64,000 nt of DNA from contig KQ964245.1 in NCBI GenBank assembly GCA_001566295.1, positions 1,679,524-1,743,523 of the forward strand, in the 5' to 3' direction. The notes under the pieces are model-generated. The model did not search any database, was not told where the DNA came from, and saw only the letters and a program-made list of their open reading frames with translations. Of the stretch, positions 32,912 to 43,951 are shown piece by piece; position 1 is the first letter of the stretch, and each line of letters starts with the position of its first letter. The position numbers were made by a program, and so were the translations under genes. This DNA is from Microdochium bolleyi (lineage: Eukaryota > Ascomycota > Sordariomycetes > Xylariales > Microdochiaceae).

Positions 32912-34558
32912 TCATTCGTCTGACCTCTTCAGCCCCAGCTTCTCCTTGCCGTCCATCCACTGCCTGAGCACGGCCGGGATGGTGACGGTCTTGGTCGCCT
33001 CGTCCCACCCGTTCTCCAGTATCGCCGCGAGCACGCGTGGGACGGCGAGCGCGGTCCCGTTCACCGTGTACGGGTACGCCATCTTGCCGTCCTCGGCGCG
33101 GCGCACGCGCGTGGACAGGCGGCGCGCCTGGTAGTCGGTGCAGATGCTCGCGCTCGTCACCTCGCCGAAGCCCTGGTCGATGGCGACGCGGGACGGGAAG
33201 AAGGCCTCGATGTCACACTTGCGCGCCGCCGAGGCGCCCAGGTCCGCCGTGGGCATCTCGAGCACGCGGCAGTGCAGGTCGAGGGACTGCAGGATCTCGG
33301 TCTGGATGTCGAGCATCTCGTCGAACACGTCCGTGGCGTCGTCCTCGTTGGGGGCCGTCCAGGCGAACATCTCGACTTTTGTGAACTCGTGGACCCGGTA
33401 GAGCCCTTTCGTGTCGGCGCCCCTGGCGCCGGCCTCTGCGCGGTAGCATCGCGACGCGGCGACGCGCTTCATAGGCATGTGGCTGGCCTCGAGCATCGCG
33501 TCGGCCTTCATGCCGGCCAGGGGAATCTCGGCGGTCGCGGTGAGGCTGAGCTCGGGCTTCCCCCTCGCAGCGTCGCCGGGGGACTGCGCGAGGGCGTATA
33601 TCTGCTGCTCGCCGTTGGTGTCGCGAGGCTGGAAGCCGCAGGCGGCCGTGATGTGGCTATATACGATGCTCGGCGGGGAGACCTGCATCCAGCCGTGCTT
33701 GGTCACGACGGCCAGGGCGTACGCGATGAGCGCCTGCTCGAGCTGCGCGCCCTCGTCGAGGAGATAGTACCACCCCCATCCGCTCGTCGTTGCGGCCCCT
33801 GCGAAGTCGAGCAGGCCCAGCTCCGAGCCAATGTGCACGTGGCTCCGCCATAACCTGTCCGAGTCGGCGTCCCTGGCGGGGCTGTCGTGCGGGTGGTCGT
33901 TGATGGTGGTGAGCAAGCGCGGCTCAGTACCACGGGGTGAGTGCTCGCTAGTCAGATTCGGTAAGAGCACCGCCAGATCCTCCATCTCCTTGCTGAAGGT
34001 GCCCTCCTTGGCCTCGATGGCCGAGAGCTGGTCCTTGAGCTTCCGTGCCTCGTCGAGCAGCTCCTCCTTGCTCATGGAGCGCACCTTGCGGGCCTCGTCG
34101 CTGTGGACCTGGTCGTTCTCGGCGTGGTCGCCGTCGCGCTGGATGCTGTTGGGGTTGGCGATCTGGCGGCGCAGGACGTTGGACCGCTCCCGCAGCGCGC
34201 GGGCGTCGCGCTGGCAGCCCTGCCATTGCTCAAAGAGGCTCGTGATGCGTGCCGGGTACTCGGCCTGCACCCTGTAGTTGCGCTCGAGGCAGTTCTCGGC
34301 GTACAGCTCCGGGTTCTGGCGGATGTGCCTAATGTCGATGTGTGCCTTGGGTGCGTTTGCGGACCGGGTCTGTGTGCTGGCCGAGGTGGCAGGGGAAGCT
34401 GGCTGTTGAGCTGCTTCCGTAGCCCGGCGGACGGCACTGCTGTGAAGCTGGCGGACAGGCGACGCGATTGCTGCTGGCCGCCACGGGCGCCACGGGCGTA
34501 CCCGTTGCGCTATATAGCGGCATTGCGCACACACGAATGCTGCCCTGGCTGCTGCCAT
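32912..34558 (-). CDS. Mitochondrial seryl-tRNA synthetase
   Basis: Single exon, 548 residues. A basic, Arg-rich presequence (first about 45 residues, ending near RQLHSSAVRRA) indicates mitochondrial import. The N-terminal part forms the tRNA-binding helical arm (ITSLFEQWQ... to EDLAVLLPNL). The class II catalytic core follows: TAEIPLAG, then motif 2 around RCYRAEAGARG..GLYRVHEFTKVEMF, and motif 3 around NGTALAVPRVLAAILENGW. This is bacterial-type SerRS architecture; yeast Dia4 is the counterpart. Long polar inserts such as SEHSPRGTE and HDSPARDAD are lineage features. The enzyme charges mitochondrial tRNA-Ser. The 5' neighbour SFI1 is in tandem 445 nt upstream. Confidence 0.93.
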   Translation of the reverse strand: MAAARAAFVCAQCRYIAQRVRPWRPWRPAAIASPVRQLHSSAVRRATEAAQQPASPATSASTQTRSANAPKAHIDIRHIRQNPELYAENCLERNYRVQAEYPARITSLFEQWQGCQRDARALRERSNVLRRQIANPNSIQRDGDHAENDQVHSDEARKVRSMSKEELLDEARKLKDQLSAIEAKEGTFSKEMEDLAVLLPNLTSEHSPRGTEPRLLTTINDHPHDSPARDADSDRLWRSHVHIGSELGLLDFAGAATTSGWGWYYLLDEGAQLEQALIAYALAVVTKHGWMQVSPPSIVYSHITAACGFQPRDTNGEQQIYALAQSPGDAARGKPELSLTATAEIPLAGMKADAMLEASHMPMKRVAASRCYRAEAGARGADTKGLYRVHEFTKVEMFAWTAPNEDDATDVFDEMLDIQTEILQSLDLHCRVLEMPTADLGASAARKCDIEAFFPSRVAIDQGFGEVTSASICTDYQARRLSTRVRRAEDGKMAYPYTVNGTALAVPRVLAAILENGWDEATKTVTIPAVLRQWMDGKEKLGLKRSDE

Positions 34559-35003
34559 CTTGAGGGCGTTGGTACGACGCAGACCCTCGAGGTCTTTGTG
34601 CCAAGAGACGTCTTTGTTGGAAGCGAGGCGAAGCTCCAGAATCTGGCCAACAGGAGAGCGTCATGGCTAAGCTTGGAGGATAGCTCCTGCATCCGCCTGC
34701 AAGTGCTGCTGCCCCACCAAAACCAATCCCCACCTCTCGCGGCCCTCCACTGCCCAGGTGCCAACTCCTGTGCTGGAACAATCACTTTGATTTCTCCAGG
34801 ATTATATGGCAGACACAAGTTTTTCGTCCATTGCTTCCGTGAGTGACTACATGGGGTATCATAATTCCAGACCGCTCGCCAACATCCTGATTCTGACCAT
34901 CCAGAACAATGCTACCCGCCCTTCCTATAGACCAGAAAAGACACCTCGCTATGCTTCCAACAACGTAACATGCATCTATTCAAAACCTGGAACGCCTGGC
35001 TCT
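34559..35003. other. Intergenic region between SFI1 3' end and mitochondrial SerRS start
   Basis: 445 nt between tandem minus-strand genes. It should include the SerRS promoter; I recognise no element. Confidence 0.5.
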
Positions 35004-38000
35004 CTAACGTGCAAAGGATACCCGGAGGTTCTTCCTTGCTCGGCTCGCCCGCCCTCCCAGTGCAGACCCTCTCATTGACGACTCTTGGGTGTCTGGATGC
35101 CACGATCTTCGTGGAACTGGCCCCAACGGCGTCGTTGTCAGCATGTCGCGCATGCCAAAGTCGCCGAGCATGAGCGACGGCCGACCTGGCGTAGGCACAT
35201 AGACATCTTCCGATCGACCGGCCTGTCCGAGACTAGCCGTCCATGGTATGGCGCTGGGTGCAGGGCTTTTGCCCTTGCCACTCGTGATCGCCTCTTCGAA
35301 CGTTGCGATACTGGACTGCGCGGCCGACCCTCGATCATCTGCGGCAACGACCGATAGCTGCCGCTCTGCAGTCTTCGCGTACCATCGATCGAGCCCATGT
35401 CGCACCATCCGCCGGTCTTTCTTCTCCAGAGCGTAAGCCACCATCAAGGGCCGGCTTGCGTTCTGGTCCCGCCGGAGATTCCAGCGCTTGAGAGCCTTCG
35501 TACAAGCCGTATCTTCCCAGTGTGCCTGTGCCCCGTAGGCCAGCTCCTGGGTCTCCTCCGCAGATTGCTGCCATTGTGCTACCACCTTCTGCTTGGCCGC
35601 TGCCTCCCTGTCATCTATAACCCCTTGCTTTTCCAGGGCCTTGCCTCGCCACACTTGAACAGCTTGCGTGCTTTGACGCCACGCCCGATCTTCCAGCACA
35701 CTGCTCAGTGCTTCGTCCATGGCCGTAGCACGCTGCATTTGTGGTCGGAGTTGCTGGTACCATGCATAAACAGCTCTTTGGCCAGCACCTTTCTTGACGA
35801 TACGTCGTGTCTCCAAGTGCGCATCACGTAGTCGCTGCTTGCGTTGGTGCTTGGCTCTGGTGCGCCAGTCATCAAGGACGCCTTTGGTTGAGTAGTAGTA
35901 ATCGGCCCTCTGACAATATGATTTCTGTTCTTGTCGAGTCTCGGCGAGCTTAGCTGCTCGCGTGCGCCACTTAGGCAGGACCTTGACAGCGCTATTGTAG
36001 AACAATGCACGATCAGCATAGTCCTGGAGCATATGCTGCCTTTCGATCTCTTTCTGCTGGTCATCACGCCAAGCACCCAACGCTCGGCTCTTCGCTGATG
36101 ATTTCCGTGATTTCTCTTTTGATACGGCTTTCCAGGCACGTAGTAGTCCGGTGGCAGCATAGTAGTAACCCGCCCTGGTCCCGTAATCTTCGAGCTTATC
36201 CAAGGCAACGGACTCCCGAGCGGCCGCGTGCCTCCACGCGCTGATAGTAGACGCGCTTTGCTGAAACTTATGAAACTTATCGGCGCAGACTGCTAATGTG
36301 GTGTCTGCATTTGGCTGGTCATACCAGACACTCAGCGCCTGGCGTTTCAGTAAAGTCGAGCGTTGATGCTGCCGAGAACGGGCAAGCCATTGAACAATTG
36401 TCTGCGAGAGTCTGGATTTCTTGTGGATCCATTCAGCTTTTTCGTCAAACTGTTCATGGGTTCTGACTCGTTTCAACCACTTCCTGAGAGCCCGGCGTTT
36501 TGACTCTGGGGTGCGATCTTGTGCTTGGTGGAATCGATCAGGAATCCCGCGAGCCTGACGCCGCCAGGAACGAAGTGTGCTGTGTTGCCCAAATTCGCCA
36601 ACTAGGACAACGTGCTGTTTCGTGTATTCCTCCCAGGTAGAAAAGTATCGCATCCGCAGGATATGTCTCCTTGCAATCAACGTGCGTTCGTCAAGTTCGT
36701 CCTCTAGGCGGACTACCGTGATCTCTGTGACATCTTCGAGTTCTGCGCCTCCATAAGCCTCAGACTTCACGGACTTGGCTGTTTCACTTTCTCCGCCAAT
36801 CTCCCCCTCTTTCTGGTTGCGCTCGGCTAACGCACGAATGAGCGACAGCGTGCGAGCCTTAAGCACACTACGACGCTCTTCGGCCCCTTGCCGTTCTTTC
36901 TCGCGCTTCAAGCGAGCTTCGGAATCGACGATCGGTTTGTGGTGTGGTGGCGGAGCCAGGCGAGCCTGGTCATCTTCGGGCCTTGGGACACAACTCGGCT
37001 CAGCGCCAGGCTTTTTGACGGATTCGCTCTTTTTCGACAAATTCTTGATCGGGCCAGCCCCCGTAGGTTGCAAGACGGGAGGCTCTGCCTGGGTTGCTGC
37101 TGCTGAAGAAGGATCAAGCCGGATTTTCGCGCCATCAACTCTCCGCTCGCGTGAGCCACGGTCGATCTGAGGATCTTGTGGCGTTTGACTCCGCTTAGTA
37201 TCAAAGACCTTCGCTTTCAAGCTGGTTTCGTATGCCTGCTGGGCAAGCTGTTCCTTGCTGAGCTCCTCCTCTGTGCGATTGTACCATCTTGTGAACGCCC
37301 GCGACAACATGAGATTATTATGCGCCTTTGTCGCGATCCGTTGCATCGGGTCGGACTGCTTAGCATGAGTTGATGCCCCACGATGCGATGTTGTTCGTGT
37401 CCTCTGCCTCCACCGGTGCAAAGAGCTTTTGAGCGCGTATATTTCGCGGGCTCGGGCAGCCACCTGTTCCGTCTGTTTAGAGTAGATGTTTCCAGGGAGT
37501 TCGTATAAAGGTACCTCTTGAGCTTCAATCGCGACGCTCCTCCACTCCTGAAACTTGTCTTGCGCGTCGTCTTCCAAGTCTGCCTGTCGTGCCAGCTGGA
37601 ACTGAGCAAGTATATGGCTAGCAAATGCTGCTCTGCTGTACCAGTGTTGGAAGGCCGAGGTGACTGGGAACACAAACTTGTGCTCATCATGAAAAGCTAC
37701 AGCTGTCTCATGAAGATCCTGCTCGTTGACTGTTGCATCATTTTCCACTGGAAAAACCGCTGGCTCGGGAAGCTGCTCTGTAACGAGGTGTGTATGAGAC
37801 TCCTCGGTTATAGCAGACAGGCCCGTGTTGGTATAGTTGGTGGCCATCGTGTCGTCACGGGTCGTCGCTGGGTCGTAATCTGCCTTGTACGGGGTGCTGC
37901 TCCTGTGTTGTCGCAGAGCTGGCAGATCAGGCATCGGCGCATCATCGCCTTCGGTTTCGCTTGCGCGAGACGACTGCAAGTCGTCAAGCTCAAGCTCAAT

Positions 38001-38533
38001 GCCCATCCTGGACATGACAGCGGTGAATTTCTCCTCGAGAGAGCCGCCAGTCTTGACACCGCCAAGCTTGAAGATGAGCTTGGCGATCTGCTGGTCATCT
38101 TCGGGGTCGATGCCACGCTGCGGCAGGATCTCGTAGTACGCCTTGAAGAGCGCCGGGACTGGCCGGCGACTGTTCGCCGGCAGCGTCGGCAGCACATCCT
38201 GTGCCCGCTGCACCACGGCGAATAGAGTCTGGATGTCTAATGGCACAAGCAGGTCAGTATACCGTGCCGGTAGGAAACGCCTGATAGCCATTGTCACAAG
38301 TAGCCGGTGTACCTACCGAGATCAGAGAACTCGTGGTCGATCATTGAGGATCCGTCTTCCCATGGCGCCATTGGCTGCGCGATAGGGACAATGGCAGGCG
38401 CACCACGATGCGCCTCGTCAAAGGTGCGGTTCGTGGGCGACGTGTGTGATGAAGAGAGGTCGCCGGAGGTATCTGAAAAGTCCAGGTCGGACGAGGCTAT
38501 CGAGTCATCGATTGTGGAAGGAGCGAAAGCCAT
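35004..38533 (-). CDS. SFI1: Sfi1-family centrin-binding spindle-pole/half-bridge protein
   Basis: Exons 38317-38533 and 35004-38236 (80-nt intron, GTAGGT ... CATTAG) encode 1149 residues. The splice joins EFSDL to DIQTLFAVVQRAQDVL, the N-terminal region conserved in filamentous-fungal Sfi1 proteins, so the single-exon start at 38297 inside the intron is rejected. Residues of roughly 200-1060 contain about eighteen Trp-centred helical repeats (for example LLRAWKAVSKEKSRK, VLPKWRTRAAKLAE, VLDDWRTRAKH, ALKRWNLRRD, GLDRWYAKTAER). These fit the Sfi1 repeat, which ends in (F/L)xxW(K/R) and binds one centrin (Cdc31) per copy. Sfi1/centrin filaments form the half-bridge needed for spindle pole body duplication. 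The Ser-rich C-terminus is a likely site of Cdk control. Confidence 0.88.
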
Positions 38534-39053
38534 GCTGGGTTCGCGGAGCTGCCTGAGGGGCAGTCATGGCGCTGGGAAGGGGACAGCGCAGCGAATGTTT
38601 GCAACGAGGATGTTGTTGGCGGATGCTGGCAATTGCGGGGTGCTCAAAGGATGGCGAACAGTCTATCTCGCCGGACGAGCCTTGGGGGACTGCATGCTGG
38701 TGTAACACAAGGTTGCAAGGACGTGGCTGGAAGTGAGAGAGCGTCGCCCCGGGTGAGTGGTTCCTGAGACATCCCATGGATGCAGGCTGGCGCACAACGA
38801 TTGGCACATGTTTCTGGTTGTCGCGTCGCGTCCCGGCAGCGCTTGCTCCAGTGCCCTGGGGTCTTGCAGGGGTCTAAAGAGCCTGCCCTGCCCCACTCTG
38901 CCACAACGTCAGAGACGTGATCGGAGCCCCACCAGAGCTACCTCACTGCAATCCATGGATGCCTCAACGAACCGAAGACAACCTTGAGGTAGCCAAGAGG
39001 AAAGGCCCCCAATAACGCTAGCCAGAGCAACATTGACCCCTGGTATCGCCAAC
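38534..39053. promoter_or_regulatory. Divergent promoter region SFI1 / NDUFAF8-like
   Basis: 520 nt between divergent start codons. I identified no specific element. Confidence 0.45.
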
Positions 39054-39393
39054 ATGCCGCCACCAGCAAAGCCAACGCGACCGATCCAGAAGTTCGCGGC
39101 GGCCGTCTCTCAGTGCGGTGCCGAGGTCAGCCCCTGCTTCCCCTGCCCATCTAAGAAAACACTCGCCAGTTCCAAGCGACGAAACCACTGACACGCATGT
39201 CGTCGTGTGCGCAGGCTTCTATCTACGGCAAATGTATCCTTGCCGACTACAACTCGGTGCACAAGAACCAGTGCGCCCAAGAGTTCATGCTGCTCAAGGA
39301 GTGTTATCTTGTAAGTTTCTTGCCACCCTGGCTTTGAAGCATTTCTGCGGGGCTGACAGCAACATGCAGAAGGCAGCAAAGAGAGCAAAGTAA
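39054..39393 (+). CDS. Twin-CX9C mitochondrial protein, NDUFAF8-like complex I assembly factor
   Basis: Exons 39054-39125, 39215-39310 and 39370-39393 encode only 63 residues. The splice yields QCGAEASIYGKC and CAQEFMLLKEC, each with exactly nine residues between cysteines, followed by a Lys/Ala-rich tail. The order CGAEA-YG-C, then C-x-EF-L-xC and AAK, parallels human NDUFAF8, which works with NDUFAF5 in complex I assembly. Twin-CX9C proteins are imported through Mia40. The last exon has just eight codons including the stop. Because no single frame exceeds about 90 codons, automatic gene callers may miss it. Confidence 0.8.
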
Positions 39394-39646
39394 TGCGCCA
39401 GCATTTGGATACGCCAATATCGGGCTCCAGAATAGAAAGTGTTTCGTGCGCCAGGGGCTTTCGACCGTCTATAACATGTACATTTGTCTTGAGAAGATTA
39501 TATTGTGAACAGAAGCCACATCTAAAAGCATACTAAGTATACTATCGTGACTTGTGAAGCAACATTTTTTACTCTTTTGCTCACTCCTGTAGCGTGCAAG
39601 GTGCTCTATCTACACTGTGGCTTTTACCCTCCGTCTCTCGTACACC

Positions 39647-42600
39647 TTACAGCTTGAGCAACCTCAGCATGAACGTGGCCTTCTGAATTTCCTGCTCCTC
39701 CTCTGCAATCATACTCTCCGAGTTCGCCTCAGAGCCCTCGCTCTCCACCTTGGTCACCTCGTGCTTGTCAAGCGGCCGCCGAAGTGCCTTCTCCATGATG
39801 GCCGTCTGCCCGACAAAGACCTGCTCGAGGCCAATGTTCTCAGGATCAGACAAGATCTTGTACTCCATCTTGACATCGTCAGTCGCTGAGAGGCCAGCCT
39901 TCTTGCGCAGCCTCTGCACCCTGTTGATGATCTCACGAGCGACACCTTCGTGAGCCAGTTCCGGGTAGATCTCCGTATCAAGAATAGTCATGACATCCTG
40001 GTCAGTGTTTGTCTCAAGACCAGGCGAGCCACCCTCCTTCAGGCTACGCTTCACAACCAAGTCTCCCTCCTCCAGGCGGATACCATCCAGGACCATGAAC
40101 TTGTTCTCCGAGTACTTCTTGACCTCCTCGCTGCTGACGCCGGGCAGGGCCTTCTTGACCTTGATCATGTCCTTCTTCAACTTCTTGCCAAGAACAGGCC
40201 AGTCCGCAGTAACAGAATACTCAACGCCATACTTCGCCTCGTCGGTCGTCAGTACAAGGTCGCGCACATTCAGTTCCTCGGTGATATAGTTCTCCAGGGA
40301 CTTGACATCATCCAGATACTGCTGCTCAGCATGGATAATGACGAGAGTCTTGAGCGGCGTCTTGAGACCGATGGTGCGACGCTCGCGGGACACACGGACG
40401 AGCTCGATAACACGCTGCATACGGCCGACCCGTCGCTCAATCTCGGGATCGAACAGCTCTTGCCGGACTTCAGGGAATGGAAGGAAGTGGACACTACGAG
40501 CGTCCTCGGCCCGTTGGCTCTCGGGGATGTGGGGAAGCAGCTTTGTGTAGATGTTGTCAGTGAGGAATGGCGCAAAAGGCGCAAGACCACGGCAGAGCGT
40601 GAAAAGCACCTCGAACAGGGTGTTCAGGGCGTGGAGGGTGTCATCAAGGCCATATTCGCCCTTGAGACGCTTCCTGTTGAACCGGATGTACCAGTTCGTA
40701 GTGGTGTCAATCAGTCCCAGCAGCCGCGGAACCACAGTGTACAAGCGGTACCCTGCCATCTTGTCAGTCTGCAAACTCTTTGCCGCCGCTTTGGAGGCAG
40801 GAATTCACTTACCAGCCATCTCCTGGTTGACAAACTCCAACAGGCTCTGGCAACTGGCCAGGACCCAACGATCCATGACGTTGGTGTTTGTGCTTTCCAT
40901 GGTTGGGTCGAACAAGTAGTCTTTACCCTCCACCTTCTTCAGTAGGGCGACCTGCCCCTCGAAGAACTTGTAGCTGTTCCAGAACGGAAGCAAGACTTTT
41001 GCCACTACCTCCTTGACACCAGCTTCCTTGAAGCGCAGGGGCTCGGCCCTCACCGCTGGGGAGCTGATCATGTATAGTCTTAGTGCATCAGAACCGTACT
41101 TCTCCATCAGCAATGACGGATCAGGGTAGTTCTTAAGACGCTTCGACATCTTCTTGCCGTCCTCTGCGAGAACGATACCGTTGACGACACAGTTCTTGAA
41201 AGGCGCCTCGCCAAAGAGATGAGTACCCAGAACGACAAGGGTGTAGAACCAGCCTCTCGTCTGATCCAGACCCTCGGCAATGAAGTCACCGGGGAATGAC
41301 TGTTCGACCTTCTCCTTATTCTCGAAGGGGTAATGCTGACTAGAATAAGGCATACTGCCAGATTCAAACCAGCAATCAAAGACCTCCTCCACGCGCCTCA
41401 GCACGCCGTTGCCATTCTTGCTGGGGATCGTGATGTGATCGACCTTGTCACGGTGAAGGTCGGTCAAATCACCTTCGTAACCGCTCAGCTCCTTGAGCTC
41501 CTCGATGCTGCCAATACAAACCTTCTCCGTCAGATCATCACTGACCCAGAGAGGGATGGGGGTTCCCCAGTATCGGTTTCTTGACACGTTCCAGTCGCGA
41601 GCGTTGGCAATCCAGTTTCCGAAGCGGTTCTCTTTGACAAAGGAGGGGGTCCAGTGGGTCTTCTCGATGGTCTTGAGCATCTGAGGGACGATCTCTGGGA
41701 TGCGGATAAACCATGATGGTACAGCGCGGTAAATAAGAGGGGTGTCGGATCTCGGGCACATGGGATAAGAGTGCTTGAGTTGGGAGTCAGCCACCAGACG
41801 CCCAGTACCCTTGAGATACTTGATGATGTGCTTGTCGGCCTCCTTGACGTGCATCCCAGCAAAGTCCTTGACCTTGTCGGTAAAGTGACCCCGATCATCA
41901 ACCGGATCGGGCGGGGAGCGGTCCTTGGTGACAATGCCTGCAGCGACAGACACGTTGTAATCGTCCTCACCGAAGGCCGGAGCCTGGTGGACGATACCAA
42001 CACCGCTGTCGTTGGTGACATAGGTGTTGTTGACGACCCGGTAGGCGACATCCTTGAACTCTTCGTAGAAGTAGTCGAACAGTGGCTGGTACTTCCAGCC
42101 AAGCATGTCCTTGCCCTTGATCTTCTCGACAATCTTAAACTTGGCTTTCTTGGGATCTTTGTACAGTGTTCCCATCAGCTTCTCAAGAAGAATGTAGTGA
42201 TTGCCAGACTTCTCGTCCAAGATCTTGACGTATTCGAAGTCGGGGTGAGCACAGAGACCCAGGTTGGATGGAAGCGTCCAGGGTGTGGTTGTCCATGCAA
42301 GAAGGTGCGTATTTGGATCGTCGACCAAGGGGAACGACACTACTACTGCAGGGTCTGTCACGTCCTGGTAATTCTGATTGGCCTCAAAGTTTGACAAGGC
42401 TGTCGTCAGGACCGTGGAGTAGGGCATGACGCGATATCCCTGGTAGACCTGGCCTTTGTCAAAGAGCTGCTTGAAGATCCACCACTCCGTCTCCATGAAC
42501 GTGGTGTCCATAGTCTTGTAGTCGTTGTCGAAGTCGATCCACCGGCCAAGGCGCTCGATGGTGTGGCGCCATTCCTCTCTGTATCGCATGACGATGGCGC

Positions 42601-43005
42601 GGCATTCCGCGTTGTACTTCTCGAGGCCCATCTCCATTACGGCCTGCTTGCCGGTGATGTTGAACTTCTTATCAATCTCGTGCTCGATGGGGATTCCGTG
42701 GGTATCCCAGCCGAACCGTCTCTCGACATGGAAGCCCTTCATGGACCAGTATCGTGGAATGATATCCTTGATTGTCGAGGCCAGGAGATGGCCATAATGA
42801 GGAAGACCGGTAGCGAAGGGCGGGCCATCGTAAAAGGTATATCGTGGACGTCCTTCGGACAGTTCGACCTGCATTCGAGACAATGATTAGCCCGACTGAG
42901 GGAAGACCCGAGCATGTCTTCTTCACACACCTGTCTCTCGAAGGCCTTGATTTCCCGCCACCTTTCGATGACGGCAACCTCCTCCTTGGGAAAGTCGATA
43001 GACAT
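39647..43005 (-). CDS. ILS1: Cytosolic isoleucyl-tRNA synthetase
   Basis: Exons 42931-43005, 40813-42868 and 39647-40752 (introns of 62 and 60 nt) encode 1078 residues, close to the usual length of eukaryotic cytosolic IleRS. The class I HIGH motif appears as HYGH in YDGPPFATGLPHYGHLL, and KMSKS as KMSKR in DGKKMSKRLKNYPD. GWDTHGIPIEHEID is typical of the family. Between them lies the CP1 editing domain, and an anticodon-binding helical domain fills the third exon. There is no targeting peptide (MSIDFPKEEVAVIERW), so it acts in the cytosol. The gene is divergent from hymA. Confidence 0.97.
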
Positions 43006-43951
43006 GGTGGATGGTGGGGTTGAGGTGCCCTTCACCAGCTGTTCTTAGGAAGAGGGCCGTGCAGCAGTCGTTCTCGGAAACCCTAGTGATTGTCGAGCCT
43101 CGCCTTTGTGACTTTGCGTGCTGATCTGGGACAAGGTCGCAAGGTCTAGTCGTGGCAGCGACCCTTGACTTAATCTTCAACGCCTGTATCGCACAGCGGA
43201 ATTTATGGCGGGGTCAATTTTTGTGAGTCAAGTTCGAGAAAGCATCAATCAACTGTCCGAAAGCGCAGTTGGGGATACCACCAATCAGGGCCTCGAGCCG
43301 GCCCACTCTCATTCCACACTGGCGCGGGGTTAGCAGGCTTACATAACCGGCGCCCTGCACGCCTCGCCGAGCGTTTGGCACGCGACAAGTTTATGCGCCA
43401 TTGCGCTTTGGGAAACCACCTCAACGATGGCGGGGTATGCATCCACCCCTAGCAGGCCCCGACAAGGGGCTTGTGAATGCCCGAGCGTCCGGTGTTGCAG
43501 TAAACAAACAACACTCAGGGCGGGCAGCAACAAGCATCAACATCGACAGGCAGTACGAGACAGATTGTCACTTCACGGCACAAGCACCTTCACGGCCGAG
43601 AAAACCGTGCTGTGACAAGCACATACACGATCGAAACCCAACGAGTGCCACGAATGCCGCCGACACTACCTAGACACAACTCTGCCAAGACCCGACGTCT
43701 CTGCCTCGATCCGACTTCACAATAGACTTGAGGCTCTTTGCAGGCTCCTGCGGCCCGACGGCGGCTGAGAGACATCAGGCGACTGCAACTTCCTGCCGGC
43801 CATGCACTGCGGTGTTGCACGATTCCGACATATAGCATCTCTTGTTTGCTCTTGACCAACCACGGGGTGCACCATTCTTTCTCGAGCAGCAATCCTCTGT
43901 GCGCTACAAGCCTTGCCCAGGTTGGGAGAGTAAACATAGCGGACCGACATC
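43006..43951. promoter_or_regulatory. Divergent promoter region ILS1 / hymA
   Basis: 946 nt between divergent starts. It contains a telobox-like AAACCCTA at 43078-43085, about 73 nt before the ILS1 ATG. No gene is seen. Confidence 0.45.
43078..43085 (+). promoter_or_regulatory. Telobox-like element upstream of ILS1
   Basis: AAACCCTA lies 73 nt 5' of the ILS1 start codon and matches the element upstream of eS10. Chance occurrence cannot be excluded. Confidence 0.3.

Noticed and set aside
35004..38297. SFI1 as a single exon starting at 38297
   Set aside because: That ATG lies inside the 80-nt intron. Splicing restores the conserved junction EFSDL-DIQTLF and adds a proper N-terminus.
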